Assembly: GCA_039720395.1 (NCBI GenBank)
Contig: CM077831.1
Location: 32,399,067 to 32,463,066 of the forward strand
Origin: Liquidambar formosana
Lineage: Eukaryota; Streptophyta; Magnoliopsida; Saxifragales; Altingiaceae
Direction: 5' to 3'
Length of the DNA stretch: 64,000 bases
A program made the translations under genes and the position numbers. The notes beneath the pieces were generated by a model. The model worked only from the letters and a program-made list of their open reading frames with translations. It searched no databases and was not told the DNA's origin. Positions 33,747 through 46,361 of the stretch are shown piece after piece; position 1 is the first letter of the stretch, and every line of letters begins with the position of its first letter.

Positions 33747-35421
33747 TTAACAGACAATTTCTTTGGTCGAGCAATCCAGAGAAAAAGAAGGTGCATCTGG
33801 TGGGTTGGAAAAAGGTTATTAAACCAAAATCTACTGGGGGTTTGGGTATTGGAGACACCCGATTGGCTAATGTAGCTCAACTGGCCTAAGTCTGGTTGGC
33901 AAATTCTTAACACATCCCAGGCTTTATGGGCTCAGATTTTGGAAGCTAAGTACCTGAAGGGATCTTCCTTTTCTGATCACTCTCCTAAAGCCTATGCTTC
34001 TTCTACATGGAAAGGTATCTCCAAAAGTTTTAATTATGTTAGGATGATATTGGTCATCGAGTGGGCAATGGTGAGAACATTTCATTCTGGTTTGATTGGT
34101 GGGTTGGTAATCAACCAATTTTTGAACTTATTGACCGTGACATTGTTGATCATAAGGTTAACCTTAGAGTCTGTGATATTTTGGATCATGAAAGGAGGTG
34201 GAACTTGACCCAGCTCCAGATTCCCCTCCCTCTCTCCATTGTTAATCTCATTATGGGGATTCCTTTATCTCAAGTCACGTTAGCTATAGACTCCTTTACT
34301 TGGAGACACTCTTCTAAAGGAGTCTACACCTCGAAATCTGGTTATGAGTTTTTATTGTCTCAGAATCCCCCTCTTAATGGGGGAAGTCGTTGGAAATGGA
34401 TTTGGGCTTCCAAAGGTCCTTAGAAACTGAAACTTTTTATCTGGCTTTTCCAACATCATAGTTTGCTTACTAATGATGTCAGATATCATCTTCACATGGC
34501 TAGTGACCTTCTCTGTCAACGCTGTGGTCTAACTACTGAGGACTCCTTACATGTTTTACGGGATTGTCCAATAGCTCAAGGAGTTTGGAAAAGCCTTATT
34601 TCTCCTACTGACTGGCGTTGGTTGGTTAGCTTCTCTCATGACTCTTGGTTTAGTGCTAATTTAAGTATGTCCACTATCATCCCTCTTTGCTAGTCTCACA
34701 TCCCCTGGACCCTTTTGTTTCTTGCCATCAATTAGAATATTTGGAAATCTAGAAATATGGAAGTCATCCAGTTGGTGCCCTGCAGTGTTGAGGAAGTCTG
34801 TAGAGATATTTTTTCCATGGCAAATGACTTGTTGACAGGATTTGGGCCCTCTTATGCCCATACTCCCTCCCTCCCTCCCTCAATATGTTTCTTGGGCCTA
34901 TCCTTTAGCGGGTTGGGCTAAGTTGAACACAGATGGTGGTTCAAGAGGCAATCCTGGCCCAGCTGCCATCGGGGGACTCATTCGAGATGACAAAGGCAAC
35001 TGGCGCAAGGGATTTGTTGGCAATATAGGCACTTGCACAATTACAACCGCAGAATTATGGGCTCTACGCCAAGGAATGCTACTTGCTTGGGATATGGGTA
35101 TTACTCAGCTAATTGTGGAATCTGACTCCCAGATCTCAGTGGACCTGATTAGGAATGGCTCTACCCAATATCACCAGGATGCATACCTTATTTCTAACTA
35201 CAGAGCCCTTTTGGCCCAAAATTGGAACTGCTCCTTTCAACACACTCTGAGTGAGGGGAATAAGTGTGCTGATTTTTTAGCTAATATGGGACATGACACT
35301 ACTTGTACTGTTCTTATTTTGGACCCCCCCCCCCTAAGGGAATATGTAATTTGCTTTTTGCGGATCTGGTAGGTGTTTCTCACCCCAAACTTTGAGTGAA
35401 TATCTATTTTACCAAAAAAAA
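33747..35421 (+). mobile_element. 5'-truncated LINE (non-LTR retrotransposon) fragment
   Basis: Insertion in copy B. The uninterrupted site in copy A is GGTTAAACTATTTAAAAATT near 27031. The fragment holds the end of the reverse-transcriptase ORF (PKSTGGLGIGDTRLA; ALWAQILEAKYLKGSSF), a zf-RVT segment (LCQRCGLTTEDSLHVLRDCP near 34500) and an RNase H domain at about 34905-35300. The RNase H part keeps TDGGSRGNPG, TTAELWALRQG, VESDS and NKCADFLANMG, which cover the catalytic acidic residues. Upstream frames are broken by shifts and stops. It ends in a short A-run (35414-35422), as LINEs do. A clear target duplication was not seen. Confidence 0.9.
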
Positions 35422-35916
35422 ACTATTTAAAAATTAGAATTTATGAATAAAATTCGGAATTTCCTTTCTTAAATGGAGAATTCAATCTAAGAACGAGTGG
35501 ATGGTGTATCACTACACCAAAAGAAAAAGAGGGGAATTACAAACTAATCCTCCTAGAGGTAAATAATTACAATTTAAGGTCTCGTTTTGCATCATCATCA
35601 CTTCATTACAGAGTAAAGCTACTCTTTAGGCTCTTACTTCTCTGGATTCATCGATTTCCTTTAAAGTAAATTGTAAAGCCATTGACAATTGTCGGAACAA
35701 ATATTTCAAAAATAGGATAAAATGAAATTTGCCAAATATTCAAAAATAGATTGCTCTATTTTAATGAGCGGAAGGTAGGTCGCTTTTTAAAATTTTAAAA
35801 TATTTTTCATCCCTGATGATTTTTCTGAAAGGTTTTTTTTTTTTAATGATGTGGTTACTTATATAGTTGCGTGGCATGATGTGATTACTTATGTAATACA
35901 TATATATATATAAGAT
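35422..35916. other. 3' flank of copy B, resumed
   Basis: Continues the homology with 27040-27527 of copy A after the LINE. No gene present. Confidence 0.6.
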
Positions 35917-36071
35917 GATGATCAGTGCTGATATAATTTATATCAATGTGGGTATTGTACTTCGTGTATTAATAAATTACGGGGTACACTAGGTTAATAT
36001 ACAAAATACAATCCTTAATACATGGTGCTAATATAACTTATATCAATACGTGTTAATCTGATTAAGATTTT
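35917..36071. mobile_element. Palindromic MITE, copy 2
   Basis: Same family and same relative position as 29563-29720, with ATTACGGGGTACACTAGGTT in the centre. It therefore predates the duplication. Confidence 0.6.
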
Positions 36072-36075
36072 ATAT

Positions 36076-37144
36076 ATATATATATATATATATATCACTA
36101 TGTATTGATGTGCCTAGTACCCTGCACATTTTAAGGAGAAAAAAAATAAGAAAATAAAAAGTCGGAGATGGCCTGGGGCAATAGCTGCAATACCGCTAGT
36201 CTTTAAATTTTAAATAATCAAGGATCCAAAAAAAAAAAAAAAAAAAAAATGCACCAAGATTTAGTTTTCAAAAAAGAATTTGTATTCGGTTGAATTTTCC
36301 AACTTTCATTGGTCAAATCTATTCTAATACTATAATTATGAGTTTTTGGTGAGGTCAGTTAGTGTTGAGGTGGCACTCCAATAGCCCTTTCCTTTTTAAT
36401 TCTCAATTCTCTTTTACTTTGGACCCACACAACACATTATTTTTACTTTGGACCCACACAACACATTATTTATGATATCAGGATTTTATTCTTTTATAGC
36501 CTTCTCCTTTTCTCTCTCCAAACGCCTCCCCACTTTATTATTCGGTTCTTTCCTTTATATATTTATTTATAATTCCTACGCATCGTGCGAGTTTCTACCA
36601 GCATTAACTAAGCCGGAGTATGCTATGATTGTAGCCATATCAAAAATGTAATTAATCGTATAAAAGGTAAGGATAAATGGATAATCCCGTTGAGAAAAAG
36701 AAAAAAAGACCACATAAAAAATGGGTAATGTAAGTAGCCTGCATTCCAGGCGACATGTGTTGGTTAAGTAGCCATCAATCATAAAACGAAAATCAATCGA
36801 CAGTCATCACAAAACTATTGCTTGTGGCAAGAATAGTCACTAAAATGTCATTGTCCTATCATGTTTTCGAAACCGGCCGCATTAAATTCCTCTACTTGCA
36901 ACCCTTCATGATCTGTTCCTCTTCAAACCACCCCCATTAATTCTCTCTCTGTCTCTGTCTCTCTCTATGTTGAATCATGTAAGCCCATTCATAGCAGCAT
37001 TGATAGTTAGTTGGCTGATTACAGTTACGCCTTTACCCATCATATAATTGATGGGTCTTGCTTGCTCTTGATATCCCCCTCTCTGCTCTTCAACCTTTTT
37101 TGCTGCACGTTGTCTGCTCAACATAATTTTTTTTGCTGCACAAA
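36076..37144. promoter_or_regulatory. Upstream region of ABCG copy 1
   Basis: No coding sequence recognised. A perfect 29-base tandem duplication lies at 36412-36469 (unit ends in GGACCCACACAACACATTAT). TATAAAAGG at about 36659 is a possible TATA box. A CT-rich tract near 36942-36966 precedes a block, AGCCCATTCATAGCAGCATT (about 36982), that is conserved before all members of the ABCG array. Confidence 0.45.
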
Positions 37145-40100
37145 ATGGAGATAGAGGTAGCGTGTGATGGTGGTGGCGAAAATTGTGAGAGGAGGTTATC
37201 CAACGGTGGAGATAAACTGGGGACGTACTTGGTGTGGGAAGATCTAACGGCGGTGATTCCAAATTTTGGGCATGGACCAAGCAGAAGGTTGCTTCAAGGG
37301 CTCAATGGGTTTGCGGAGCCTGGTAGGATCATGGCTATCATGGGTCCATCTGGGTCTGGCAAATCCACCCTTCTTGATTCACTTGCAGGTTTGAACTCTC
37401 TCCTTTCCTCTCTGTATCTCTCTCTCACTCCCTCTCCGTATATAGGGGTGTTTGGTGCGTCATGGGTGAGAAATTATAGCCAGAGTTTATTTCCTTGGGG
37501 TTTTATCTTGAATTGGAAAAGCTTGTCCTTGCATCCAAATGCTCCCCAAGTCCTAAAACTACCAGACAACATGACTAATCCACCATATCAGGAAAATCAA
37601 CCTTTTTGTGGGGATTGTTTGGATGCAGGGGCAAGGGGACCTATTCTAAATTAGAGCCTTTCCTTCTTGGCAGTTTCCGAGCATAGCCATGGTTTGTAAA
37701 TGGCAACTTTGACCAAATCCCCAAATCTTATTCTTACTGGCTTTGGGTAACCCCACTCGGCGCACACCAATTATTCGATCAAATTCCAACGAATTTTTAA
37801 TTTATTTGTATGAATTTATTTCTAACACTAAAATTCAGCTGGAATAGTTTCAACAAAATTTTCTGAATGGGAAAATACTATTGGCACTCTAAAACTTATT
37901 TTAAAGTGCCAATAGCTATGTATTCGTTTTCCTGAACAATATTTGCATCAATTCAATATTCATGAACCAGAATATTGTATATGGATAACGTGAATTGGGC
38001 AGTGCACAATTCAAGTTATGGCAGTCTAATCAGCAGCTTAGATCAATTGCATCTTTTTTTCTTCTTTTATTTTATTTTTTATTTTTGAAAAATTTTGTTT
38101 CATAGGAGAGGTCATTGGGTCCTTGAGGTCATTGCATCTTTTCAATATCAATATTGATAGCCATGCATTCAATTACCGACAGAAGATATCTTGAATGAAA
38201 GAAATCCCACATCGCCTCCACCAACTGGACCGCCAAGATTTATATCTTGGAAATTGTATGATGATTTCTGGTGGTCCAGTTGTTATTTAAGACAGTTTTC
38301 ATTTCCTTTACACTAAGAAAGGGACAAGGTTGGTTGACTACTTTTTAAAAGTAGGCTATGGTAGCTTCTTTTTGGTATAAATATAATGCAATCGCATAGA
38401 TATTTTAGGGGTGCTAATGTATGTAGGCCCCTTTGAGCCTGAATTTTGGTGCTGGGCTTGTGTAGAATGGTCCATAAAGGTGGCACCAGCTGTGAACTTT
38501 TAGCCCATTCTTGGGTTGCTAGTTATTGTAGTTTGTTGCCTCATTTTAAAGTAAATTTTGATCTTGCCACAGGTAGACTCTCAAGAAATGTTATTATGAC
38601 TGGCAATGTTCTTCTTAATGGGAAGAAGAGGAGACTAGACTATGGTGTTCTTGTAAGTAACCCTATTTTCTTGCAAATTGAGGGGTTTGATTCCAAATCC
38701 AAATTACATATAAAGAAAAAAGAAAGAAATTTCCTGTATTAATCGGAAAAAGAAAATCTTGAAGGCTTGGTATCAAATTTTATTACCAAATTATTTCAAA
38801 AACTTTGTTAGTATTTAGATTTCCTTTGCATTTTAAAATATTCATTCAAATGTATTTTGTTGACATGAGATTGATTCATTATAAGATTTGCTTTGTATTA
38901 AGTTGACTATCTATTTGGTGTAAGGTAACAGAAAACACCCTTGTATTGGTATTAATATGAGAAGTGATCACCAAAAAAGATACTTCTTTGAACAATTGGA
39001 AAATATTCAAAATTATATATAATGCTACAGTGTTCGGGCTTCGAGCCGGGCTTCAACTAAAGGCCCAGGCCTAGCCCAAGGGTACTTGGGTTAGGTGCGG
39101 GCTTAGGCCTTTTCGGGCTCAGGCCGGGCTTTTTCCTTCGGGCTGCCCATGGGTCATGGGCTTTTGACGAGGCCTATTGATGCTTAATGCAAGCATTCTT
39201 AATTGAGACTAATATTTGTACCAAGTAGCCCATTGGAAATATGATGCTACTCTTCCATGAAGTTGCTTCCCAATGGCTGAAATTAATAGGTCAATGCTTT
39301 GAATCTGGGTTCAGCATCACTGGAACCATGGTCTTTTATTTTTCTTATTATTATTATTATTATTTTTTGCTAAGGACTTGAGCCATAGTCAAATAAACAA
39401 TAAAAATTAATTTTTATTAGCATTTGGATTCAAAGATTTGGAATTGCCGGATTTGAACTTGAACCCCCAATCCAACTCCATTGTTTAATAACGCTATAAC
39501 GATGTGAATTTGGAGTTAGGCAAGATCCACAGGTAGATGTTAATTGATTATCTATCTCTTCTATTTCTATAAGGAGAATGATTGTTTTCCCATTTATTGT
39601 GAAATACCAGGCTTATGTGACCCAAGAGGATATATTGTTGGGTACACTCACAGTTAAAGAAACCATAAGTTACTCAGCTCATTTGAGGCTTCCTAATGCC
39701 ATGACCAAAGAGGAGATAGATGGGATAATAGAGGGAACAATCATGGAAATGGGTCTCCAAGATTGTGCTGATCGTCTGATTGGAAACTGGCACCTAAGAG
39801 GTATAAGTGGTGGTGAGAAGAAGAGACTTAGCATCGCTCTTGAAATCCTCACAAGGCCCCGTCTCTTGTTTCTTGATGAACCTACTAGCGGTCTTGACAG
39901 TGCCTCTGCTTTCTTCGTAATTCAAACTCTTCGAAGTGTTGCTCGTGATGGAAGAACAGTTATCTCTTCGATCCACCAGCCGAGTGGTGAAGTTTTTGCA
40001 CTCTTTGATGATCTCTATTTACTATCTGGTGGTGAAGCCGTCTATTTTGGAGAGGCAAAGGGGGCTGTGCAGGTATGAAAATGTAGATGTTATCTTATAA

Positions 40101-42859
40101 GTGAGGTTTTTAAATTTAATTAATTTCAGAGCTAGCATCAATTCTTGGTCAAAGCTTAAACTGAAATACTCTTGGAAGGCTAAAAAATATCCAATTTTTA
40201 TAGTGTGCAAAAAATTGTTCATGGTGAAGCTTTTTAATTTTCAAGGTTAATTATAAATTTAGACCTTGTTTGTAACCATTAACATATGAAATATCATATG
40301 AGTATTTATTTTATTTTATTCTAATATTTACTATTGAATTTTACAGTTCTTCGCTTTTTCGGGTTTCCCATGTCCAAGTAGAAGAAATCCTTCTGATCAC
40401 TTCCTCCGTTGTATCAATTCGGACTTTGACATTGTAACAGCCACTCTGAAAGGATCTCAACGAATTTATGTATGTATTAATTTTCCAACCAAATTCTTTT
40501 GTGCTGTTTGGTTACAAGTTAAAATTTGTATGCTTCTGTGTGTGCGTGTTTAATGCAAAATATGGTATAGCAAATGCTGCTTAATTGGTGTTGGGTTTTT
40601 GTAGAAACACAGCTTAATATGCACAATTTACAATCAGATTTTCTTTCAAAAATGCATTGTATTAAAACACTTGTCCAAACATCCCTTTTCACCTACTTGT
40701 TTTTCACAATTCTGTTTTCTTTTCACAATTCTTGATTGTAGGAAAACGAAAAATCGTCAGATCCTGTGAACAATTTGGCAACAGCAGAGATCAAAGCAAC
40801 ACTTGTTGAGAAATACAAGCACTCAAAGTATGCAAAAAGGGCAAGAGCTAGGATTCAAGAATTATCAACCATAGTAAGCATTTCAAACTCGAGTTTGCAG
40901 ATTTATATTAATATTTCTCCCCTCTGGATTCTAGAGCCAGTTTTAATCCAAAGCTGATGTTTGAATGTCGCAATGAATGTATTTCGACTAATATCAATAC
41001 AATTGTATTGTGTTTTAGGAGAAAACATTTTCTTTGGGTAACATGTTTAAAAAACACATGTACCTTTGTGAATAAATTGGAAGAACAGTTTATCGATAAG
41101 TTCATGTAATGCAGGACAGACTTGATATCGAACTAAAAAGTGGGAGCCAAGCAAGTTGGTGGAAGCAACTTTGGACTTTGACGCGGAGATCTTTTGTGAA
41201 CATGTCTAGAGATGTGGGATATTACTGGTTGAGGATTGTAATCTATATAGTTGTATCTATCTGCGTCGGTACTATATATTTTGATGTTGGCTACAGCTAC
41301 ACTGCAATCTTGGCTAGGGGAGCTTGCATGGCCTTTATATCGGGTTTTATGACATTCATGTCTATTGGAGGTTTCCCATCCTTCGTTGAGGAAATGAAGG
41401 TAAATAATCTCATTTACAGTTTCTTTTTTGAAGGAAAAAAGAAAAAAGAAAAAAAGAAACATTATATGAATGAATTAAGAGTCAGTTAAAAAGACACGGC
41501 CTGTGTGGATTTAAGGTTTTGATGCTTCATTTCCTTGTTGGAACAGATTTTTTATCGAGAAAGAATGAATGGGCATTACGGAGTTGCTGTTTTTATTCTA
41601 TCTAATTTCCTCTCATCGTTCCCATTCTTGGTGGCAATTTCTTTTTCTTCGGGAACTATTACTTATTACATGGTGAAAATGCACCAGGGATTTTCACGTT
41701 ATGCATTCTTCTGTCTCAATATTTTTAGCTGCATTGCTGTTGTGGAGAGCTGCATGATGGTTGTGGCTTCATTGGTCCCCAATTTCTTGATGGGCATTAT
41801 AACAGGCGCTGGAGTTCTTGTAAGAAAAAAACACAATTTTTTCATTTTCAGCATCACTATCAAGCCAGAGTCATCTTTATAATCATAGCTGATACATTGT
41901 CTATGTAGGGAATCATGATGATGACCTCTGGCTTCTTCAGATTGCTGCCTGATCTTCCAAAGCTATTTTGGCGCTACCCAATTTCATATATTGGTTATGG
42001 GTCATGGGCATTACAGGTAATTTGGTGAAAATAAAATTTTTTTAGAGCATTTTTCATAGAAATGATTTCAAAAAATAAAAAATTGGAGAAGAAAAAAACC
42101 AAACTTTTTTTTTTTTCTTTTAAAAAACTTGATTTTAATTGTAAAAACTGAGTTACTTTTTTGAAAAAAATTCAGGAAAATGTTCTTGATTTTAATTAAG
42201 ATTCCATATTTATCGTGATGGCTAACTATTTTATAGGAAAAATTTTAGAAAAGCTATCATGTGTCTTTACTCGTTAGTTGGTTTCTGGAGAAAATTATCT
42301 CTGCACGCAAGAACCTCTTTTCTTTTATTTTTTTTCTTTATTTTATTTTATTTTAAAAGCAAACATGCACATCATGAATATACTGCGAAGCATGGTAGGC
42401 AAGGCATAATATGTGATTTAGCAACAAGATTTAAGTAAAAGAAGTACTCATGAACATAGAATAGCAATTTGAATTCACTGCTAATCTGGTAATGCGAAAA
42501 TGTAGGGAGGGTGCAAGAATGACTTGATTGGGCTAGAGTTTGAACCTTTACTCGCCGGTCCAAAACTGAAAGGCGAATATGTCATCACATCTATGTATGG
42601 GATTTCATTAGATCATTCCAAGTGGTGGGACTTGTTTGCTTTACTAGTAGTCCTCATATCTTACAGACTTCTCTTCTTCATCATTCTCAAGTTAAAGGAG
42701 AGGGCTTCGCCATTGTTTCAGACATTTTATACCAAGAGAACTTTGCATCATCTCAGTAAGAGGCCTTCATTCAGGAAGACCCCATCATTCCATTCCAAAA
42801 GGCACCAGCCTCTTTATTCATTATCTTCTCAAGAGGGTCTCAACTCTCCAATCTCCTAG
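37145..42859 (+). CDS. ABCG15: ABCG half-transporter, array copy 1 (ABCG15-like)
   Basis: White-brown-complex half-size ABC transporter, domain order NBD-TMD, acting as a dimer in the plasma membrane. Its closest relatives are Arabidopsis ABCG15 and the wax/cutin exporters ABCG11-13. Exons: 37145-37388, 38573-38652, 39611-40072, 40347-40469, 40742-40873, 41115-41399, 41547-41819, 41909-42016, 42506-42859. All introns are GT-AG and the frame is intact, giving 686 aa. Walker A GPSGSGKS at residues 67-74, Q-loop Q113, signature ISGGEKKR at 173, Walker B LLFLDE at 193-198, H-loop H230. Six membrane segments are expected, near 383-402, 412-435, 455-485, 493-515, 518-550 and 610-632. The tail [16 protein letters not shown] is typical of the ABCG15 group. 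Substrate is unknown from sequence; surface lipid export is inferred from the clade. Confidence 0.94.
39031..39180. repeat. GGGC-rich segment in intron 2 of ABCG copy 1
   Basis: A stretch of alternating GGGCTT, GGCCCAGGCC and CGGGCTT motifs, much more GC-rich than its surroundings. Such segments are common in plant introns and intergenic DNA. No coding potential. Confidence 0.5.
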
Positions 42860-43783
42860 AGTTGAAGCAGAGCGATGGAACCAAACTTTGTGTGCAGTTT
42901 GAGTTTGTTTATGAAATTTATTACTCCACGATTATACAAATTAATTAGGAGAAATATACTTGTGTCACCCATAAATTTTGCCGTCTTTTTTATCACCATG
43001 TTGTGGAAAGAAATGGAGAGAATGGCAGGAAACAGGAGCAGATCAGAGCCGCAATGTAATCAAAGACGCGCAACTCTTCTATGAAAAAAAAAAAAAGGCA
43101 GTACAAAAATAGAAGTCTCTGTTGGAGTTTATTTGATAGACAAGAAATGTTTAGTATTATTTATGATTGAGATAATAACAATGTAGAATGGTGCATGGAA
43201 CATGGAACATTAATTGCCCAATTTACATTAGTTATATGATTTTATATGTCACTTGGTGTTTTTGTTGGCCATTTTTCTCATGAGTTATTCAAAATTCTAT
43301 TGAGACATGCTCAAGACCCGTGATGTTGGTGCTAGTAAGAAGAGCTGGAAAGGTTAAAATAGTCAGAATTGGTCATAGAGTGTGAGAGAGAGTTAGTTGT
43401 TCCTTTACACAGCAGATGGGATTTTTCTATTCTCTTTTTTCTCTTGTTTTGGCAGCACAGATGCTAATTAAATTACCTCCCATGGCTCGCACCTCTTTGT
43501 AGACCATTTATGAACGATGTGGTAAACAAAAGAGGAAAATGCTAGAGTTCCTAAATTTCTTGTTCAAATGACGTGGCGGTTACCACATCAGTCCACTTTG
43601 TTCATTGAGTAATGTTATCTTAGTCAAATATTTTGCCCAAATTACATTATAGCTTAATTAATCAATCAAAAATTTCATTAAAATGATAATTATTCATACT
43701 AGGCTGATGTGTTGGCTGCCGTATTGGTGTGATTGGTGTGATATGAAGTGGGGTACGTAGTAGAATGTGACACCAAACAAAAG

Positions 43784-43815
<32 letters not shown>

Positions 43816-43850
43816 CTATGGGTTGGTCCTTTATGTGTGAAGTACAAAGA
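42860..43850. other. 3' flank of ABCG copy 1
   Basis: Probable 3' UTR followed by spacer. A run of about 30 A lies near 43785-43813. No gene is recognised. Confidence 0.4.
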
Positions 43851-44645
43851 ATAGAAACCGACATTAACTCTCTCTTTCTCTCTCTATGGACTTACAGCTG
43901 CCTGCAGCTCCATTCATGGTAGTGTGTAGTTTGTTGCCAGGAGTAATTGCCCAGATAACTATTTCAACTGTGACCAAACATTGGTCTTCTATTGAGTAAT
44001 TGATGAGTCAGAGAATAAGACCACCTTACTTGTTCTGTGTGTTCTCTCCTCTTCTAGCTAGTGTTCTTCGTTTGCATCTGAAGATCTTTTTTGCTTAGTC
44101 CTATGGAGATAAGCTATATATAGCTAGTGGTGGTGGTGGTGGTGGTGGTGGTCCAGATCAGGCCCCATGCAAGAAATTAAGGTAACTAATCTCATATATA
44201 TATATTAGGGGTTCAAAAGAAATTTTTCTTAAAATTTTTTTTACTTTTTTTTTTTGTGATCAACATGTCATGGTGCCAGTAGTTATTAAGCTTTTGATGC
44301 TTGGTTTTCCCTTTTCCTGGAACAGGCTTCTTCTACAAAGATAGATTTTTTATTGAACTTTTGTGTTTTTTTTTCTTTTGCCAGAACTTCATCTCTTTTT
44401 TTTTTTTATTGAACTTCCTCTCTTTGTTCCCATTCTTGGTTGCAATTTCTCTAGCTACTGCAAAGATTACTAATTGCATAGTCAATTTTCGGCCTGGATT
44501 TTCTTATTATGAGTAGGTCTGCCTTAATCTTATTTATTTATTTATCATGAGTAGGCTTGGATTTCCATTAATTGCTGTTGTGGGCAGCTCTATGATGATT
44601 GTGGGTTCACTTTTCCAAACTTGTTGATCATATTAATTATCGGGG
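43851..44645 (+). pseudogene. Deleted ABCG pseudogene between copies 1 and 2
   Basis: Carries the array's promoter/leader block (CAGCTCCATTCATGGTAG near 43905) and an ATG-GAG-ATA start at 44103 like the intact genes. A stop follows at 44121-44123, then a (GGT)n tract. From there it jumps to AATTAAG/GTAACTAATCTC near 44175-44193, which corresponds to the exon 6 end and the start of intron 6. An exon 7 remnant follows from about 44326, with [14 protein letters not shown] and PGFSYYE, then a decayed remainder to about 44645. Exons 2-5, most of exon 6, and exons 8-9 are absent. Retained intron sequence shows it came from a genomic duplication, not retroposition. Confidence 0.82.
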
Positions 44646-45336
44646 AGTTATTAATTCTTAGATATATGAACTATCCTAGAGCCTTTGATCGTGAGCTTCA
44701 TTTTTTTTTTTTTTCCCTTTTTTCAATTATTCATGAGTATTATAGATGTTAAAGAGCATGACAGTTTGACTTTTGTAGTTGCACACACAATGCATATGCA
44801 TACATAACATCCTAATTATTTCCAAAAAAAAAAAAAAAAATTGTAAGATAATAGGTAATAAATTTAATATTACTGAGAAAAAAATTCTCTTAATTTACTA
44901 GATGATCCAATCCAATTTGGATCATTCATATCCTGTGGGTTCACCATTTTATGTGAAACCCACCAGATATCAATTGTCTTTTCACACCAAATATCAATTG
45001 TCTAGATTTTACTAGATGCTCCGATTAAGGGAAAAGATCATAATTTTAAAATTACTTTATTACCTCTTTAATTTTCTAAATATAAAATAATAATATAGTT
45101 ATTTTAGAGTCATATAAAATAAAACAATAATATAGCCGATCCCATTGCCAGATGTGGGCTCATGAATCTGTGGGCATGTATTTTAAAATAAGTACACATG
45201 TCCGTATGTCTAGATATCGATCATTTTTTTTTTTGGTGGGGTCCAAACAAACAAAATTCATTTTCACGTACCATTAACTCCCCCCCCCACCCCCCCCCTC
45301 TCTCTCTCTCTCTCTCTCTAACTCCATGCATGTACG
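44646..45336. other. Spacer upstream of ABCG copy 2
   Basis: AT-rich, with poly-A/T tracts and C-rich and (CT)n tracts at about 45280-45319. No coding sequence recognised. Confidence 0.4.
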
Positions 45337-45386
45337 TAGCTCCATTCATAGTCGCATTGATAAAGTTGGTTGGGTGGTAACAGTTA
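45337..45386 (+). promoter_or_regulatory. Conserved leader block of ABCG copy 2
   Basis: TAGCTCCATTCATAGTCGCA then TTGATAAAGTTGGTTG matches blocks at about 36982, 43905 and 54226, each 150-195 bases before the start codon and just after a CT-rich tract. It probably lies in the 5' UTR or core promoter inherited from the common ancestor. A regulatory role is inferred. Confidence 0.5.
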
Positions 45387-45483
45387 TACACAATGACCAT
45401 TCTTATATGTAGGAGATGGGCTTGCTCTTAGTTTGCTTAATTTTTTCTCTTCTACTCTGTGTTGCCCAGATCAACATTTCTTG

Positions 45484-45779
45484 ATGGACAATATGGAGAT
45501 AGAGGTAGCATGTGATGGTGGTGGCAGCGGCGGCGGCGGCGGTGGCGGTGGTGATGGTGGTGCAAATCTCGAGAGGAGGTTATCTAGGGGTAGAGATGAG
45601 GTGGGGACATACTTGGTGTGGGAAGATCTAACGGTGGTGATACCAAACTTCGGGAATGGACCAACCAAAAGGTTGCTTCAGGGGCTCAATGGGTATGCTG
45701 AGCCTGGTAGGATCATGGCTATTATGGGTCCATCTGGGTCTGGAAAATCCACCCTTCTTGATTCTCTTGCAGGTTTGGA

Positions 45780-45817
<38 letters not shown>

Positions 45818-46328
45818 GCATATACAAATTTGGTTTTATCAACACGTATTAATTTTCTTATATTCACACCATAATATATTAGAGGATTGTATTTTATACA
45901 AAAATAGATTATTCTATATATAAACCTACATACATACACATGTATAATATTAATGTAACTTTCGTCAGCATGTCTTTATCTCGACCGTCGTGTTTGTGTA
46001 AAGTTGTTTGGTAGGTGAGAAGCAAAAACAAGAGCTTCTTGGGCTTTATTTTGTATAAAAAAAAGTCTTTGCATTCTAATATTACATGAGGAAAATGAAT
46101 TCAACTGGTACAACCGAGAGTCAAATATTGGACACATGACTCAACCCGTGAGTCCCATGTTTTTTAACAAAAACATGTCTGTACGTTGAGGACGTCCTAA
46201 GAAAAATTCATCTTTTGTGATGATTGCAATGCATGGGTAAGGTAGCCTATTTTGAAATTGGTGGCTTCTCCTCTTGGGAGTTTCCAGCATGGCTGTGGTT
46301 CGTAAGTTGCCATTTTATTATCATAATA

Positions 46329-46361
<33 letters not shown>

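Larger units (their letters stand above)
30152..36075. repeat. Serpin segmental duplication, copy B
   Basis: Second copy of the 20.0-29.7 kb block. It lacks the two Helitrons and the hAT-like element but has its own LINE insertion (33747-35421). It has an (AAAG)n microsatellite at about 30430-30466 in the upstream flank. Confidence 0.85.

Noticed and set aside
34842..35372. RNase H-like open frame as a host gene
   Set aside because: It lies inside a LINE fragment absent from duplicated copy A and is contiguous with zf-RVT and RT remnants.
36412..36469. 29-base tandem repeat as a CRISPR-like or regulatory array
   Set aside because: Only two perfect copies without spacers, in plant DNA. A simple local duplication explains it.
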